A stretch of DNA of 64,000 bases. Source: Sphingobacterium tabacisoli (lineage in GTDB: Bacteria; Bacteroidota; Bacteroidia; Sphingobacteriales; Sphingobacteriaceae). The DNA is taken from positions 682,001 to 746,000 of the forward strand of contig NZ_JAEQMU010000001.1 of NCBI RefSeq assembly GCF_017908035.1. The letters run 5' to 3'. The notes beneath the pieces are model-generated. The model ran no database searches. It saw only the letters and a list, made by a program, of their open reading frames with translations, and had not been told where the DNA came from. This document shows, piece by piece, positions 1 through 9,235 of the stretch (its first letter is position 1; every line of letters starts with the position of its first letter). Both the position numbers and the translations under genes were made by a program.

Positions 1-711
1 TCCACTCTTAATAACCGCTTCCGACAGTTCGAAAGCCTCCTTGTTTTTGCCCATTTGCAGGTACAGTCGTGCCAATAGGAGTTGGGCAGTAGGCTTGCTG
101 ATAAAATCTGCCGTCTTGAAGTCTCCTAGAAGAGGAATAGCCTCTTCTAAATCAGTCATAACCTGCTTATAAACTTCTTCTTCTGGGTTCTTATCCCTGC
201 GTATTTGGTTGATATCGGTCTCTAGATCGACCGTCAGAATGATGCCTCCATAGGATTCGGCCAAACGGTAGTAATTGAAGGCACGTATGCTCAGTGCCTC
301 TCCAAGTATACTGTTCATATTCGTAATGCCTTTGGCTTTGATATAATTGATGATAAAGTTGGCATTACCTATTGCAGTATAAGATGCAGAATATAACCGC
401 GAGTTTCCAAAACCATCTTCAATATTAGGATTACAGTCATCGTACGAACGAGGATTGTACTGTGTAGGGGTAGAGCCTTGTAGAGAGATAATGTCGTCAC
501 TGTATACGTCCCATATTGGATAGGGCTGATAATAGATGAGATTGGGTCTGTAAGCACCTCTCAATAATAAAGGAATATCTCCGGGTTGTATCTTTTCCAA
601 GTCAATGGAGGTATCGGGCGTAGGCTTATCTAGCGACTTACCACAAGCAAATAGACTCGCGGAAAGTAGAACATAAGCAATGTTTCGTTGTAATTTATAT
701 ATCGTTTTCAT
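1..711 (-). CDS. SusD/RagB-like outer membrane lipoprotein, C-terminal part outside window
   Basis: SusD-family protein, the surface lipoprotein that lids a SusC transporter and captures glycans or other nutrients. The start is an ATG at 711. A lipoprotein signal follows, with lipobox SLFAC and the lipidated Cys at about residue 23. The visible 237 residues include the TPR-like helical pattern of the family (a segment like ALSIRAFNYYRLAESYGG, then PTAQLLLARLYLQMGK). It starts 19 bp downstream of the SusC stop, so the two are cotranscribed. The frame is open through position 1, so the C-terminal half is missing only because of the window edge. Substrate cannot be read from the sequence. Confidence 0.9.
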   Translation of the reverse strand, partial: MKTIYKLQRNIAYVLLSASLFACGKSLDKPTPDTSIDLEKIQPGDIPLLLRGAYRPNLIYYQPYPIWDVYSDDIISLQGSTPTQYNPRSYDDCNPNIEDGFGNSRLYSASYTAIGNANFIINYIKAKGITNMNSILGEALSIRAFNYYRLAESYGGIILTVDLETDINQIRRDKNPEEEVYKQVMTDLEEAIPLLGDFKTADFISKPTAQLLLARLYLQMGKNKEAFELSEAVIKSG

Positions 712-730
712 CTGTATTCGGATTGAAGTG

Positions 731-3700
731 TTAAAATGTAATGTCAAAACCTAATGAATAAACCCGTGGCATCGGTGCAATAGCTTGTTGCCATCCGCTA
801 CCTTGAGCAAGCTCCGGGTCATTGGAATTAAGTGCTTTGTCTTTTACAATAAATAGATTCTGTCCTGCTACGTATACTCTACAGTTTGAAATACCAATAC
901 TTTTCAATCTGTTGGAAGTAAGGTCATAACCTACCGTAAGGTTTTTAAGGCGTAAGTAGGAGGCATCATAGAGGTATAGAGTCGATACCCGTGTGTTCCA
1001 ATCATTGGTCATTCCAGCTCCGTGAGGGCCTGTCACAGCTCTTGGGTATCTTGAATCAGATCCTGGAGCTGTCCATCTGTCTAATACCCAGTCTGGTTTG
1101 TTGACCATAATCCCTACATAATCATCAAATCCATATTGACGAGCTTCCTGCTCGCTGAAATTGTATACTTTACTACCGACAGAGAATACAAATAATGCGG
1201 ATAGAGAAATTTTTTTGTAGGAAACATTGCCGTGAAAACCACCTGACATCTTAGGCTGAGCGGTAGATACGTATATCATATCTGCCTGATTGATGATTCC
1301 ATCGTTGTTTACATCCTCGTATATCGCATCACCGGTTTTAGGATCTATACCCAATGCGTTGTACATTTGCAATAAACCTACTGGTCTTCCGACTTGAATA
1401 AAGCCCATTGGTCCACCCGGCGCAAATCCATCGTAACCGATGATAGGGTCACGCAGTTGGGTCACCTTGTTGCGGTTGATATTTAAATCGGTACCTACAC
1501 GCCATTTCCAATCGGATATCTGCGCAGATGAATTACCAATAGAGACGGATAGGTCCAATCCCTTATTAAGCATCGCGCCTAGGTTGGCTCCCTGTGATGA
1601 AAAACCTCCACTGGATGTCGGTATGCGTAAATTGGTGATGAGGTCATCTGTTTTCTTAACATAATATTCGGCAGTAAGCTGGATACGGTCTTTCCAGAAC
1701 GTTCCTTCCAACCCGAAGTCATATTGCTTGGTACGTTCCCATTGCAGATCCGGATTCCCCAACTTTGCGTTTATCTGTAGTGCTGGTTCGTTGAGGTAGG
1801 TTTGCTTACCCGCTAAGGTGTACACATCGAAATTGCCTAACGGTCTAATATTACCCGTGATACCGTAACTCGCCCGTACTTTTAAGAAGTCTATCCACGA
1901 TTGGCTCTGGATGAATTGGTCCTTGCTTAAGATATATCCCGCAGATACCGCTGGAAACCAAGCATAACGGAAGTTCTTTAATTTGCTGGAACCATCACGA
2001 CGTAAAGAGGCACTAAACAAGTAGCGGCCATCCCAACTTAGATTGGTCCGTAAGAAGTAAGATGAAGAATTCTCTAGGTACTCTCTGTTCAGGTAGGTGT
2101 AGTAATTGTTATACGTAGACGCATTACCTGGTGCCCAAAGGCTCTCACTCAACGGGAATCCTTCGAGGCTATACCCGTTGGTTGTATAATTGTTTTCCAT
2201 ATACTCCTGTCCCAATACAACATCTCCATTTAGTAGGCTATGGTTGACATTATAGGTCAATAGGTTATTGAAGGTGTACCGTAAACCTTTGTTTCCTTTC
2301 ACGGTATAGCTTCCTGAACTGTATTGGCCTTCATAAGACAGGGGGGTATAGAAAGCGATATCTTCGATATTACTCTGTGACGCAGCTAGAGTGGTACGAA
2401 AAGATAGGTTTTTCATCAGACGGGCATTTGCCGAGAAATTGCTCACGTAATTCCAGGTTGAAGATTCTGGACGGATCCCTTGTCTGGATGCAATAGGATG
2501 TCCCTGCGCACCAAACCAATAGCCATAGGTTCCATCTTCATTGTTATTGACTTCCATAGGCATATCGGGACGCGCTTGTAGTAGGCTGTATAGGTCATCC
2601 GAGATGTTTTTGAATACGGCACTGGAAATCTGCACGTTGGCCTGAAGATCCAACCAGGGAGCAAGCTGCTGGACAAGTGATATCTTACCGCTGTTACGTC
2701 CGAAGCGTCCGCTACCTATGGAGTTATCTTCACCAAACTTGCCAAATGAAGCGTAATATCCGCTTTTGGCATTACCGCCACTGATGCTCGCTTGTATATT
2801 ATAGGTCCCTGCGTGCTTCGGCGATAAGAGCTCCAACCAGTTGTTGTCATTATCCAGCATGCTCAAACTGTTTATTTGACCCTTTAGCTGGGTGTTTTCT
2901 ACATTTAGATTAGCGATTTGCTCGGGGCTGAGGCTTCCAGCATTTAGCGTTGCCTGTATATCGTTGATACGGTTTTGTCGCGCTTCGGTAAACATAGATT
3001 GATACTGGGCACTATTCAAGGGTTTGTAACCGAAGTGAGTCTTGGTCAAGCCATAATAGCTGTTCAGTGAAATGGTCGGTTTACTATTGAGCTGCCCTTT
3101 CTTTGTGGTAATAAGGATTACCCCTTGTGCACCGCGAGCGCCATATATCGCAGATGAAGCTGCATCTTTTAAGACTTCGACAGAAGCAATATCCTGTGGA
3201 TTGAGGTTAGATAGGCTAAAGTTGGCCCCCGTTTCCGTAGGCGACATAGGATTGCCAATGGCGTCGATAACCAAGCCATCGACTACAATGAGTGGGTTTG
3301 CACCAGTACCGCCAATACTTCCCTGAGTAGTCTGCACACCACGGACCATAAATCGAGGCATCTCGCCGGGCTTTGAACTCGTACTTTGTACTTGCAACCC
3401 CGCTACACGTCCCTGTAAAGCGCTTATCGGATTACTGACGATGTTTTCCTCTGCTTTAAGATTGGTAACACGACCAATGGAACCGGTCAGTTCGCTGCGT
3501 TTGCGTGTGCCATAACCAATGATTACCGCTTCGTCCATAAGCGTAGTAGAAGGTCTTAATACAATGCGGTTGTTGCCTTGTGCACTTACAGACTGTTCTT
3601 TGCTGTCGAAGCCGACCATGCTGATAAGCAAGGTAACGGTGTTTTTGTCTGAAGCTATCTGGAATCGTCCTTGTTGGTCGGTACGGGTTAGTGTTTCTGT

Positions 3701-4132
3701 ACCTTTCACACGGACAGTCGCTCCCTGAAGGGGTGTTCCTGTGGTATCGACGACACTACCATTGATGCTTGACTGTAAGACCTCTGTGCTGGCTTTTCTG
3801 ACACCTTTGGATAATACAATCTCTTGGCCCTCGATTTGGAAAGCTAAGCCTTGTGGCTCCAATATCTCAGTCAATGCAAGCGTTAGGGCTTTGTTCTGCA
3901 TATTGATCTGAAAGGGCTGAGCATTTTCGAGGAGCGCGGCGTTGTATATCACACGATATCCTGTCTGCTGCTGTACAGCGCTAAAGAACTGTCTAAGGCT
4001 GATACGGTCTTTTTTTAGACTGAGGTGTTGCCCCATGCTGTGTGCACTGACCTGGCATAGGAACACTGTAATAAGTAAAGTGATAGTCTTCACAATCCTA
4101 AGAAAAATTTGTGTGCGTAAATTTTTATACAT
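731..4132 (-). CDS. SusC/RagA-type TonB-dependent outer membrane transporter with STN domain
   Basis: TonB-dependent importer of the SusC class, 1133 residues. Order: signal peptide (about 1-32), STN domain (about 40-112), carboxypeptidase-regulatory-like domain (about 122-200), plug (about 205-330) carrying the SusC-type box VEVLKDAASSAIYGARG, then a long beta-barrel ending in an aromatic residue (DITF). The STN domain is typical of transporters that signal to a FecR anti-sigma factor, which fits the FecR and ECF sigma genes directly upstream. The frame stays open to a TTG at 4168, but the ATG at 4132 begins a proper signal peptide and is preferred. The ligand is unknown. Confidence 0.95.
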   Translation of the reverse strand: MYKNLRTQIFLRIVKTITLLITVFLCQVSAHSMGQHLSLKKDRISLRQFFSAVQQQTGYRVIYNAALLENAQPFQINMQNKALTLALTEILEPQGLAFQIEGQEIVLSKGVRKASTEVLQSSINGSVVDTTGTPLQGATVRVKGTETLTRTDQQGRFQIASDKNTVTLLISMVGFDSKEQSVSAQGNNRIVLRPSTTLMDEAVIIGYGTRKRSELTGSIGRVTNLKAEENIVSNPISALQGRVAGLQVQSTSSKPGEMPRFMVRGVQTTQGSIGGTGANPLIVVDGLVIDAIGNPMSPTETGANFSLSNLNPQDIASVEVLKDAASSAIYGARGAQGVILITTKKGQLNSKPTISLNSYYGLTKTHFGYKPLNSAQYQSMFTEARQNRINDIQATLNAGSLSPEQIANLNVENTQLKGQINSLSMLDNDNNWLELLSPKHAGTYNIQASISGGNAKSGYYASFGKFGEDNSIGSGRFGRNSGKISLVQQLAPWLDLQANVQISSAVFKNISDDLYSLLQARPDMPMEVNNNEDGTYGYWFGAQGHPIASRQGIRPESSTWNYVSNFSANARLMKNLSFRTTLAASQSNIEDIAFYTPLSYEGQYSSGSYTVKGNKGLRYTFNNLLTYNVNHSLLNGDVVLGQEYMENNYTTNGYSLEGFPLSESLWAPGNASTYNNYYTYLNREYLENSSSYFLRTNLSWDGRYLFSASLRRDGSSKLKNFRYAWFPAVSAGYILSKDQFIQSQSWIDFLKVRASYGITGNIRPLGNFDVYTLAGKQTYLNEPALQINAKLGNPDLQWERTKQYDFGLEGTFWKDRIQLTAEYYVKKTDDLITNLRIPTSSGGFSSQGANLGAMLNKGLDLSVSIGNSSAQISDWKWRVGTDLNINRNKVTQLRDPIIGYDGFAPGGPMGFIQVGRPVGLLQMYNALGIDPKTGDAIYEDVNNDGIINQADMIYVSTAQPKMSGGFHGNVSYKKISLSALFVFSVGSKVYNFSEQEARQYGFDDYVGIMVNKPDWVLDRWTAPGSDSRYPRAVTGPHGAGMTNDWNTRVSTLYLYDASYLRLKNLTVGYDLTSNRLKSIGISNCRVYVAGQNLFIVKDKALNSNDPELAQGSGWQQAIAPMPRVYSLGFDITF

Positions 4133-4283
4133 TTGTGTAGTATGTTTTGATAGATAGGACGATAGCAATGTTTGGTCGACATCATCGCCTAACTACCCGT
4201 AAATAAATTATTAAGTAGGTTTATCGGAACATCTCGTCGGGAGTGTTAGCAGCGCTTCCGACTTTCTGTTATATCAGTTAGTA

Positions 4284-5450
4284 TTATTTGGTCACAATTA
4301 TCCTCCTTCCTTTGCTTATAAATTTAACATCACCGGTCAGCTCAAGCCGATGAAGCACATCCGATAGGTTCTTGTATTTGGAGACACTGCCACCGAATCG
4401 GATTTGTGGGTCTATATCTCGAAATTCGACGTCGACATCATACCAACGTTCAATTTTCTTCATAATACTGGCCAGATTTTCTTCGTTCAAGTGAATTAGT
4501 CCATTTTTCCAGTCCAATGCAATGCTGGTATCTACAGCCACCCGATTGATGGTGCTGCCTGAAATAATGGCTTCCTGTCCAGGAGACAATAACCGGGATA
4601 TATTTTGATTGGCCAGTTTGACACGCACACTACCGTGTACGAGTGTAGTTTTTGCGGCCTTCTCATCATTGTAATCTTTGATATTAAAGACTGTACCCAG
4701 CACTTCTACTTCCTGAGATTTGGTTTTTACGACAAAGGGTATCTTTTTTCCTTGGCGTAAGGCCGGTTGTACCTGAAAGAAGGCTTCTCCGTCTAGCTCG
4801 ACGACACGTTGTGTGTCATCGAATCGGTTTGGATAGCTAAGTTTACTGGATGCATTTAGCATCACCTGGGTGCCATCGGAGAGCACCACTGTGTAGTTGC
4901 CTCCTTTTGGAGTATGTAGGGTGTTACGGGAAGCCGGAGTCGCTTGCTGGGCGGACCAAACAACGGTGCCGTCATTGTAGGCAATATCTTCGCCCACGCG
5001 TATGGTGTTGTGAGACTCGTTGAGGTCTATGACCTGTCCATCTGCGGTAGTCACATAGGCCTTGTTGCCTCCTGGTTTCACCGTAGTCATGGTTTCATTG
5101 CTAGTCGGGGTTAGAGTGGGAGAGGGAGTGTCATTCTTCCAGAGGAAGGTACCCACAGTGATACCTGATACTAGTGCAAGAACTGCCGCGACACGAACTG
5201 CTGGCACCTGTAATACGCTGCGTAGAGATCTCCGTTGTTTTTGAGGTCTGTTTTCCTCAAACTGGATATACTCTTTTAATTTTTGCGCTATTTGTCGGTT
5301 GTGATAGGTTATACGTTCTTCATCTGGAAGGATAGGATGCTCCTGTAGGTCAATAAGCATAAAAGCTTCGACCAAAGCGCGTTCATGTGCGGTGGCTGTG
5401 CCATTCTGATATTTTGCAATCAGCGTAGCAGCATCATGTTTCTTTTCCAT
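4284..5450 (-). CDS. FecR-family anti-sigma factor
   Basis: Inner membrane anti-sigma factor, 388 residues, usual length for the Bacteroidota form. A cytoplasmic N-terminal part is followed by one membrane segment at about residues 86-104, then a periplasmic FecR domain (TPKGGNYTVVLSDGTQVMLN, about 180-280) and a C-terminal DUF4974-like region. It should hold the sigma factor encoded 124 bp upstream and release it when the STN domain of the SusC protein downstream reports substrate binding. The ATG at 5450 is clear. A 151-bp gap before the SusC start could hold a sigma-dependent promoter, but I see no consensus there. Confidence 0.94.
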   Translation of the reverse strand: MEKKHDAATLIAKYQNGTATAHERALVEAFMLIDLQEHPILPDEERITYHNRQIAQKLKEYIQFEENRPQKQRRSLRSVLQVPAVRVAAVLALVSGITVGTFLWKNDTPSPTLTPTSNETMTTVKPGGNKAYVTTADGQVIDLNESHNTIRVGEDIAYNDGTVVWSAQQATPASRNTLHTPKGGNYTVVLSDGTQVMLNASSKLSYPNRFDDTQRVVELDGEAFFQVQPALRQGKKIPFVVKTKSQEVEVLGTVFNIKDYNDEKAAKTTLVHGSVRVKLANQNISRLLSPGQEAIISGSTINRVAVDTSIALDWKNGLIHLNEENLASIMKKIERWYDVDVEFRDIDPQIRFGGSVSKYKNLSDVLHRLELTGDVKFISKGRRIIVTK

Positions 5451-5574
5451 CTGATGTGTTAGTTAGTACTTCTATATATTACAAGTAGGTTGAGGAGGAG
5501 AAAGTCCCAGAAAAAAAAATAAAAAAATAAAATTAAAGTTGAAATCGCCTTTTGAAACGGCAATGGGAGAGAAG

Positions 5575-6147
5575 TTATAGAATAAATAGTAACCAGTACA
5601 GTTTACCCAGATGTTTACGTAGTAGGGTATTGGCGTTGTTGATTTGATTCTGAACCGTTTTTCGAGATATATTCAGTTTTTCGGCTATTTGTTCGGTCGT
5701 TAGATGGTCCCGGTAATTCATCAAGAAAATTGTTTTCATCCGTAGGGGCAATTGCTCTATCTGCTGGTCGATGACCTGTAGAAGTTCGCGCTCGGCCACG
5801 ATATTGTCGGTTTGCCATTCTGAATGATCAAGGAATATCTGAAAATTGGAAATATAGTCTTGCCTGACCTTCTGCCTGTCTATCCAGTCAAAGAAGCGAT
5901 AACGTATTGCTCGAAATAGGTAGCCTTCCAAAGAAGTATTTAATGATGTTGTCGTTCGTTTCTCCCAAAGACTCATCATGATATCTTGCACCAGGTCGGC
6001 GGCCAATTCTTCCTGTTGTACCAGATTACAGGCAAACAGATACAAGGGCGTCTGGTATCTTCGGTATATCTCCATAAAGGCAACTTTATCTGAACTTTTC
6101 AGGAGTTCAAAGAGCTGTTGGTCTGTATAGGATTCCTCAGGTTGCAT
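5575..6147 (-). CDS. ECF RNA polymerase sigma factor (FecI-like)
   Basis: Extracytoplasmic-function sigma-70 factor, 190 residues. Region 2 lies at about 12-85 (AFMEIYRRYQTPLYLFACN, DLVQDIMMSLWEKR) and region 4 at about 126-180 (LPLRMKTIFLMNYRDHLTTEQIAEKLNISRK, split here only by description). It belongs to the Bacteroidota sigma family paired with FecR and SusC/SusD. The open frame extends to a TTG at 6195, but ATG 6147 gives the normal family N-terminus. First gene of the ECF-FecR-SusC-SusD locus, all on the minus strand. Confidence 0.93.
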   Translation of the reverse strand: MQPEESYTDQQLFELLKSSDKVAFMEIYRRYQTPLYLFACNLVQQEELAADLVQDIMMSLWEKRTTTSLNTSLEGYLFRAIRYRFFDWIDRQKVRQDYISNFQIFLDHSEWQTDNIVAERELLQVIDQQIEQLPLRMKTIFLMNYRDHLTTEQIAEKLNISRKTVQNQINNANTLLRKHLGKLYWLLFIL

Positions 6148-6238
6148 GAAATATCTACTCTGGCTTGTTAGGTACTTGGTACAAATAAACGACAAGGATA
6201 TAACATTCTGGTATTTTTTTTAAAAAAAATGAACTTGT

Positions 6239-6802
6239 TTATTCATATATTCTACCCATTTCCAATAAATCACCAAGGGTCTCCCAATTGGTTTCGATTG
6301 GAGCAGTTTCATCTTCTTCGTCGGAGTTGTCCAAAACGCCACGTGCGCCACATTCTAGATTGGTAAAAGGATCAAAGTTGTACCAATAGTTGCCCGTCTC
6401 CGATGGGATTCCAAAGTATCTCATGTCATCGTCGAGCTGCTTTCCTCTCATTTTGTGAAGCTCAGCAATCTGAAACCGTAAGACCTCCCGTGTATAATCT
6501 ATTCCTTCTGTTTGGGCCTCTCTGCTCTTGTCAATAGCATTGGCTACATCTGGATTGGTAAATTTCTTGCTGAGGATATTGCGGTCTGGGGATGCTGTAA
6601 TAGATAACCATTGTGTATCAAAGTCGATAGGAGGGGCGTTAAACGCTTCACCCAGCAATTGAAATAATAATGCAGGTGTGAGGGGTTCAGATTGGTGGCT
6701 TTCCACTAAGTTATAAAGGGCCAGTAGATAAGTCTCAAGATCTCTATTAGCATGTTCATTGGATAAGGCCGTAATCGTATCGTAGAATTCTTCTTGTGTC
6801 AT
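6239..6802 (-). CDS. hypothetical acidic protein, possibly immunity-like
   Basis: 187 residues, acidic, no signal peptide or membrane segment, so cytosolic. The start is ATG 6802. The N-terminal half is helical (YLLALYNLVESHQS, TPALLFQLLGEAFNAPP); the C-terminal third carries a glycine/asparagine-rich stretch (SETGNYWYNFDPFTNLECG) and ends in an acidic helix. I recognise an unnamed family of small cytosolic proteins often found beside other orphan immunity-type genes, but no function can be read. It is separated from the sigma factor gene by 91 bp and is transcribed in the same direction. Confidence 0.75.
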   Translation of the reverse strand: MTQEEFYDTITALSNEHANRDLETYLLALYNLVESHQSEPLTPALLFQLLGEAFNAPPIDFDTQWLSITASPDRNILSKKFTNPDVANAIDKSREAQTEGIDYTREVLRFQIAELHKMRGKQLDDDMRYFGIPSETGNYWYNFDPFTNLECGARGVLDNSDEEDETAPIETNWETLGDLLEMGRIYE

Positions 6803-6994
6803 CGTTGTTCTAGTAGGGTGCTTTTGTCTATGTTCCTAACCTAAATAATAGACTGTAAAGGTAAATGATTATTGTTGGAAATGTAGAATACCTTGAGGGA
6901 GAATGGGTGTTCTTTTGGAATCGAGGGCAAAAGAATACAGCTATCAACGTACCGTCAGGAGAGGTGTGCCGATAGCTGTAGGTTAGAGGAAACA

Positions 6995-7348
6995 TTAAGC
7001 CGAGATATGGCCTTTTAATTCCTCTTTCAACTTATTGTAGAAGTCGATTTTGTTTTGGATTATCTCCTCAGGAGACAGATCGTTCTTATAGCGGTGGTTT
7101 GGCGGGTCAAAAGGGCCATCTATAACTTCCATCGTAATGACATCACCAACTTTGACCACGGTGCGGTACCAGTCTACATGTTCATCTTCGTCGGAATCTT
7201 GTCCCCCAATATTGAAATAATAGTCCTCACAACAATTTGCTCTCTTTACAAATGTTGTGCCTCCAGTTAATACGTAGTTTTCTTTATCAAATCCAGCATT
7301 TGATACAATCTCTCCGTTAATCTTAATTTTCAGTCCGTATCCATTCAT
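6995..7348 (-). CDS. hypothetical protein, 117 aa
   Basis: Small cytosolic acidic protein starting at ATG 7348. It begins with strand-like sequence (LKIKINGEIVSNAGF), has a Cys-Cys pair (RANCCEDYYFNIGG) and an acidic patch (DSDEDEHVDWYR), and ends with an amphipathic helix (NKIDFYNKLKEELKGHI). No signal peptide. No family recognised. Isolated on the minus strand between the 187-residue gene and an AT-rich gap. Its size, acidity and setting resemble immunity-type proteins, which is only inference. Confidence 0.65.
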   Translation of the reverse strand: MNGYGLKIKINGEIVSNAGFDKENYVLTGGTTFVKRANCCEDYYFNIGGQDSDEDEHVDWYRTVVKVGDVITMEVIDGPFDPPNHRYKNDLSPEEIIQNKIDFYNKLKEELKGHISA

Positions 7349-7442
7349 GGTCTATGATTTTTTTGTTAAAGTCCGTTCTTATGAGTTTTAATCAATTATT
7401 CATGTTATAAGATAGAATACTATACTACTTGTCATTTATTTA

Positions 7443-7616
7443 TCAAACCATTCGATTTCTGTTCTTGTCAACAATAGCTGTATAGCAAAACTGACATCTT
7501 TCCATTGTACGTTTTTGAAGAAGCGGTAAAAGATAAAAAAGCAAATCAAACGCAAGGGCAGGACCACTGTAAAGAGTTCTACCACCTCCAGGTTTTAAAA
7601 ATAACATGTTCTTCAT
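7443..7616 (-). CDS. possible small protein, 57 aa, with its own promoter
   Basis: An ATG at 7616 opens 57 codons ending in TGA at 7443-7445. The peptide starts MKNMLFLKPGGGRTLYSGPA, continues with a hydrophobic stretch (FDLLFYLLPLL) and ends in a basic tail with a C-x-x-C pair (CQFC). The sequence GTGAGG ahead of the ATG can act as ribosome binding site. A good promoter match lies about 27 bp further upstream (7643-7673). A short inverted repeat (TTCACA / TGTGAG) covers the binding site. I know no homologue. Promoter, spacing and start agree, but such a short frame can still be chance. Confidence 0.4.
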   Translation of the reverse strand: MKNMLFLKPGGGRTLYSGPALAFDLLFYLLPLLQKRTMERCQFCYTAIVDKNRNRMV

Positions 7617-7642
7617 AGCCTCACATTTTAATCTGTGAAGCC

Positions 7643-7673
7643 TAAAGATAATAAAGAAATTCTATTTGTACAA
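7643..7673 (-). promoter_or_regulatory. Bacteroidota-type promoter for the 57-aa ORF
   Basis: Read on the minus strand: TTG (7673-7671), a 20-nt spacer, then TATCTTTA (7650-7643), close to the TTG/N19-20/TAnnTTTG consensus. The expected transcript would start near 7637, about 20 nt before the ATG at 7616. Confidence 0.45.
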
Positions 7674-7839
7674 TTTTTTTTGTTCCGATTAATTTTATTT
7701 TAGAATAAAAGGTCAATCTGAATGCAGATTCGCCAACTAGTTAAGGTTGATAACGGATCGAAGTGCACTTAATCTTTATCGCTACAAGGCAGAAGAAGAT
7801 AAAGTAGATTGAATTGAAGTTTTTATAAATATTTCTTCT

Positions 7840-7885
7840 TAGGATAATATACTTTTTGCATTTTCTTTCTCCTTATATTATCCTA
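7840..7885 (-). terminator. 12-bp inverted repeat downstream of the 276-aa lipoprotein gene
   Basis: Perfect 12-bp arms at 7840-7851 (TAGGATAATATA) and 7874-7885 with a 22-nt loop, beginning 45 bp after the stop of the minus-strand gene ending at 7931. The stem is AT-rich and the loop long, so it is a weak terminator candidate; a transcript-stabilising element or protein site is also possible. Apart from this element and the small ORF and promoter at 7443-7673, the gap 7349-7930 shows nothing else. Confidence 0.4.
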
Positions 7886-7930
7886 TTTGGTGTCTTGTAA
7901 TACCCTGCGTTTACGAGGTGTGGAGGCTAT

Positions 7931-8761
7931 CTATTCGTACCCCCCATTTAACGTTATAAGAACCTTGATGCTATCATTTTCTATCCATTTAACCCAGGTA
8001 TCAATGGCTTTCTCGCCCTCATTCACGTACATCTGATTACTGATGTGTACCCAATCTTTGTATACAGAATCAGCATTAAATAGCGCTGAACCTATGTTTT
8101 GGAATTTAACAAGGTCGCCATCCGGCTTACTGTAAGCAAGGGTTGCGTCGGGAACCTCAATGAGAAAGGCCCGTGTGATGGCCTGTGGCCAGGTTTCGAA
8201 GAGATACCAGTTGTCGATGTTGGTGTCGGGAAAATTGGGGTCGAAGAATATAGCATCTTTATCTTTTCCGATAGTATAATCGTTATCGGGATTAAGCTTG
8301 ACAAAGCAGGTTTCATTCTTTTGTTCATTAACAATAATGAAAACGCCATCTTTTATTTTTTCACTGACTCGAAAAGTGATCTGTGGCGCAAAATGTATCA
8401 ACCCCATCTGTCGGTGCTTTTCTCCATTTTCGAAGGAATCTCCGGAATCCATGATGTAAGGCTGTAAGTTGTCTTTTAGTTGTTTGGTAACAAATTTACA
8501 CTGTCCACGATTGCTTCCTCTTTGTTCAACGACAAATTGAAGACTGTCAAAAGGCAAAGAATCAGTAGGGCTTCTGTATAGCGCAATGCTATGGTCCGTA
8601 TTGAAATGTATGAGACCGACCCCAGCTTTTGTTGCCGCAGGAGGAAGATCTAATGCTACGGTGGATTGTTGTCTATGCTCACAGGCTGATAACAGAAAGA
8701 AAAAGGCGAAAATGCCGGTCGCTACACTAAGTGTGCTTTTTGATTTTTTTCTTTTTTTCAT
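7931..8761 (-). CDS. hypothetical lipoprotein, 276 aa
   Basis: Exported lipoprotein: basic N-terminus (MKKRKKSK), hydrophobic core (GIFAFFFLLSAC) with lipobox LSAC and Cys at about 27. The mature part is mixed alpha/beta and Trp-rich near the C-terminus (NWYLFETWPQAI, DTWVKWIEND). ATG at 8761 is the only sensible start. No known family recognised. It is divergent from the Imm33-like gene at 8891, with 129 bp between starts, and is followed by the inverted repeat at 7840-7885. Confidence 0.8.
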   Translation of the reverse strand: MKKRKKSKSTLSVATGIFAFFFLLSACEHRQQSTVALDLPPAATKAGVGLIHFNTDHSIALYRSPTDSLPFDSLQFVVEQRGSNRGQCKFVTKQLKDNLQPYIMDSGDSFENGEKHRQMGLIHFAPQITFRVSEKIKDGVFIIVNEQKNETCFVKLNPDNDYTIGKDKDAIFFDPNFPDTNIDNWYLFETWPQAITRAFLIEVPDATLAYSKPDGDLVKFQNIGSALFNADSVYKDWVHISNQMYVNEGEKAIDTWVKWIENDSIKVLITLNGGYE

Positions 8762-8890
8762 TGAAAAATGATGGCTGTATGTTTATCCGGATTAAAGATA
8801 TGTAAAGTTCGAGGCAAAGTCCGAAAAAAACAAGAATATTGTAAGCTGTGGGGGCTGAGAAATATAGTACCTTTAGATGCAGAATAAACC

Positions 8891-9235
8891 ATGTATGGCA
8901 TGACCTGGAAAGAATACGAAGAAGTTCAAAAACAAGTATGTAAGGAAAATGGAGCTGACTGGCAGGCTACGCCCCCAGACTTCATTATTGGATTGGCCAC
9001 TAATCTGGACAAAACTCCTATTTATGGTGTTCGGTATATCCGTAGTGATCAGACTAGTGGCTGGTATATTTGGTCGGGGGAGTATTCTGCGGCAGACGAT
9101 TTTTACAAACCGGTATGCGCCGTACATTTAGTTGATTTATTTCCCCCTGTAATCCATTATCTGGGATTGGCCGAGGGCTGGCGTTTTATTATAGATAAAG
9201 AAGGTTATGAAGATATCTGGTATGAACAGGAGTAG
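8891..9235 (+). CDS. Imm33/DUF2185-like small protein
   Basis: 114 residues, cytosolic. The order of blocks (FIIGLATNL, VRYIRSD, SGWYIWSGEYS, VCAVHLVDLFPPVIHYLGL, EGWRFIID) resembles the Imm33 (DUF2185) immunity fold, in which a duplicated SGW..G and a D.P.I..L segment are typical. Such proteins neutralise polymorphic toxins, but no toxin gene is near. A promoter-like TACCTTTA at 8868-8875 (with CTG 19 nt upstream) fits the ATG at 8891. The stop overlaps the start of the next gene by 14 nt, so the two are probably cotranscribed. Confidence 0.7.
   Translation: MYGMTWKEYEEVQKQVCKENGADWQATPPDFIIGLATNLDKTPIYGVRYIRSDQTSGWYIWSGEYSAADDFYKPVCAVHLVDLFPPVIHYLGLAEGWRFIIDKEGYEDIWYEQE

Noticed and set aside
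3072..4157. Plus-strand frames of 69-84 codons inside the SusC gene
   Set aside because: Shadows of the SusC coding sequence; no start signals and the minus-strand frame is clearly coding.
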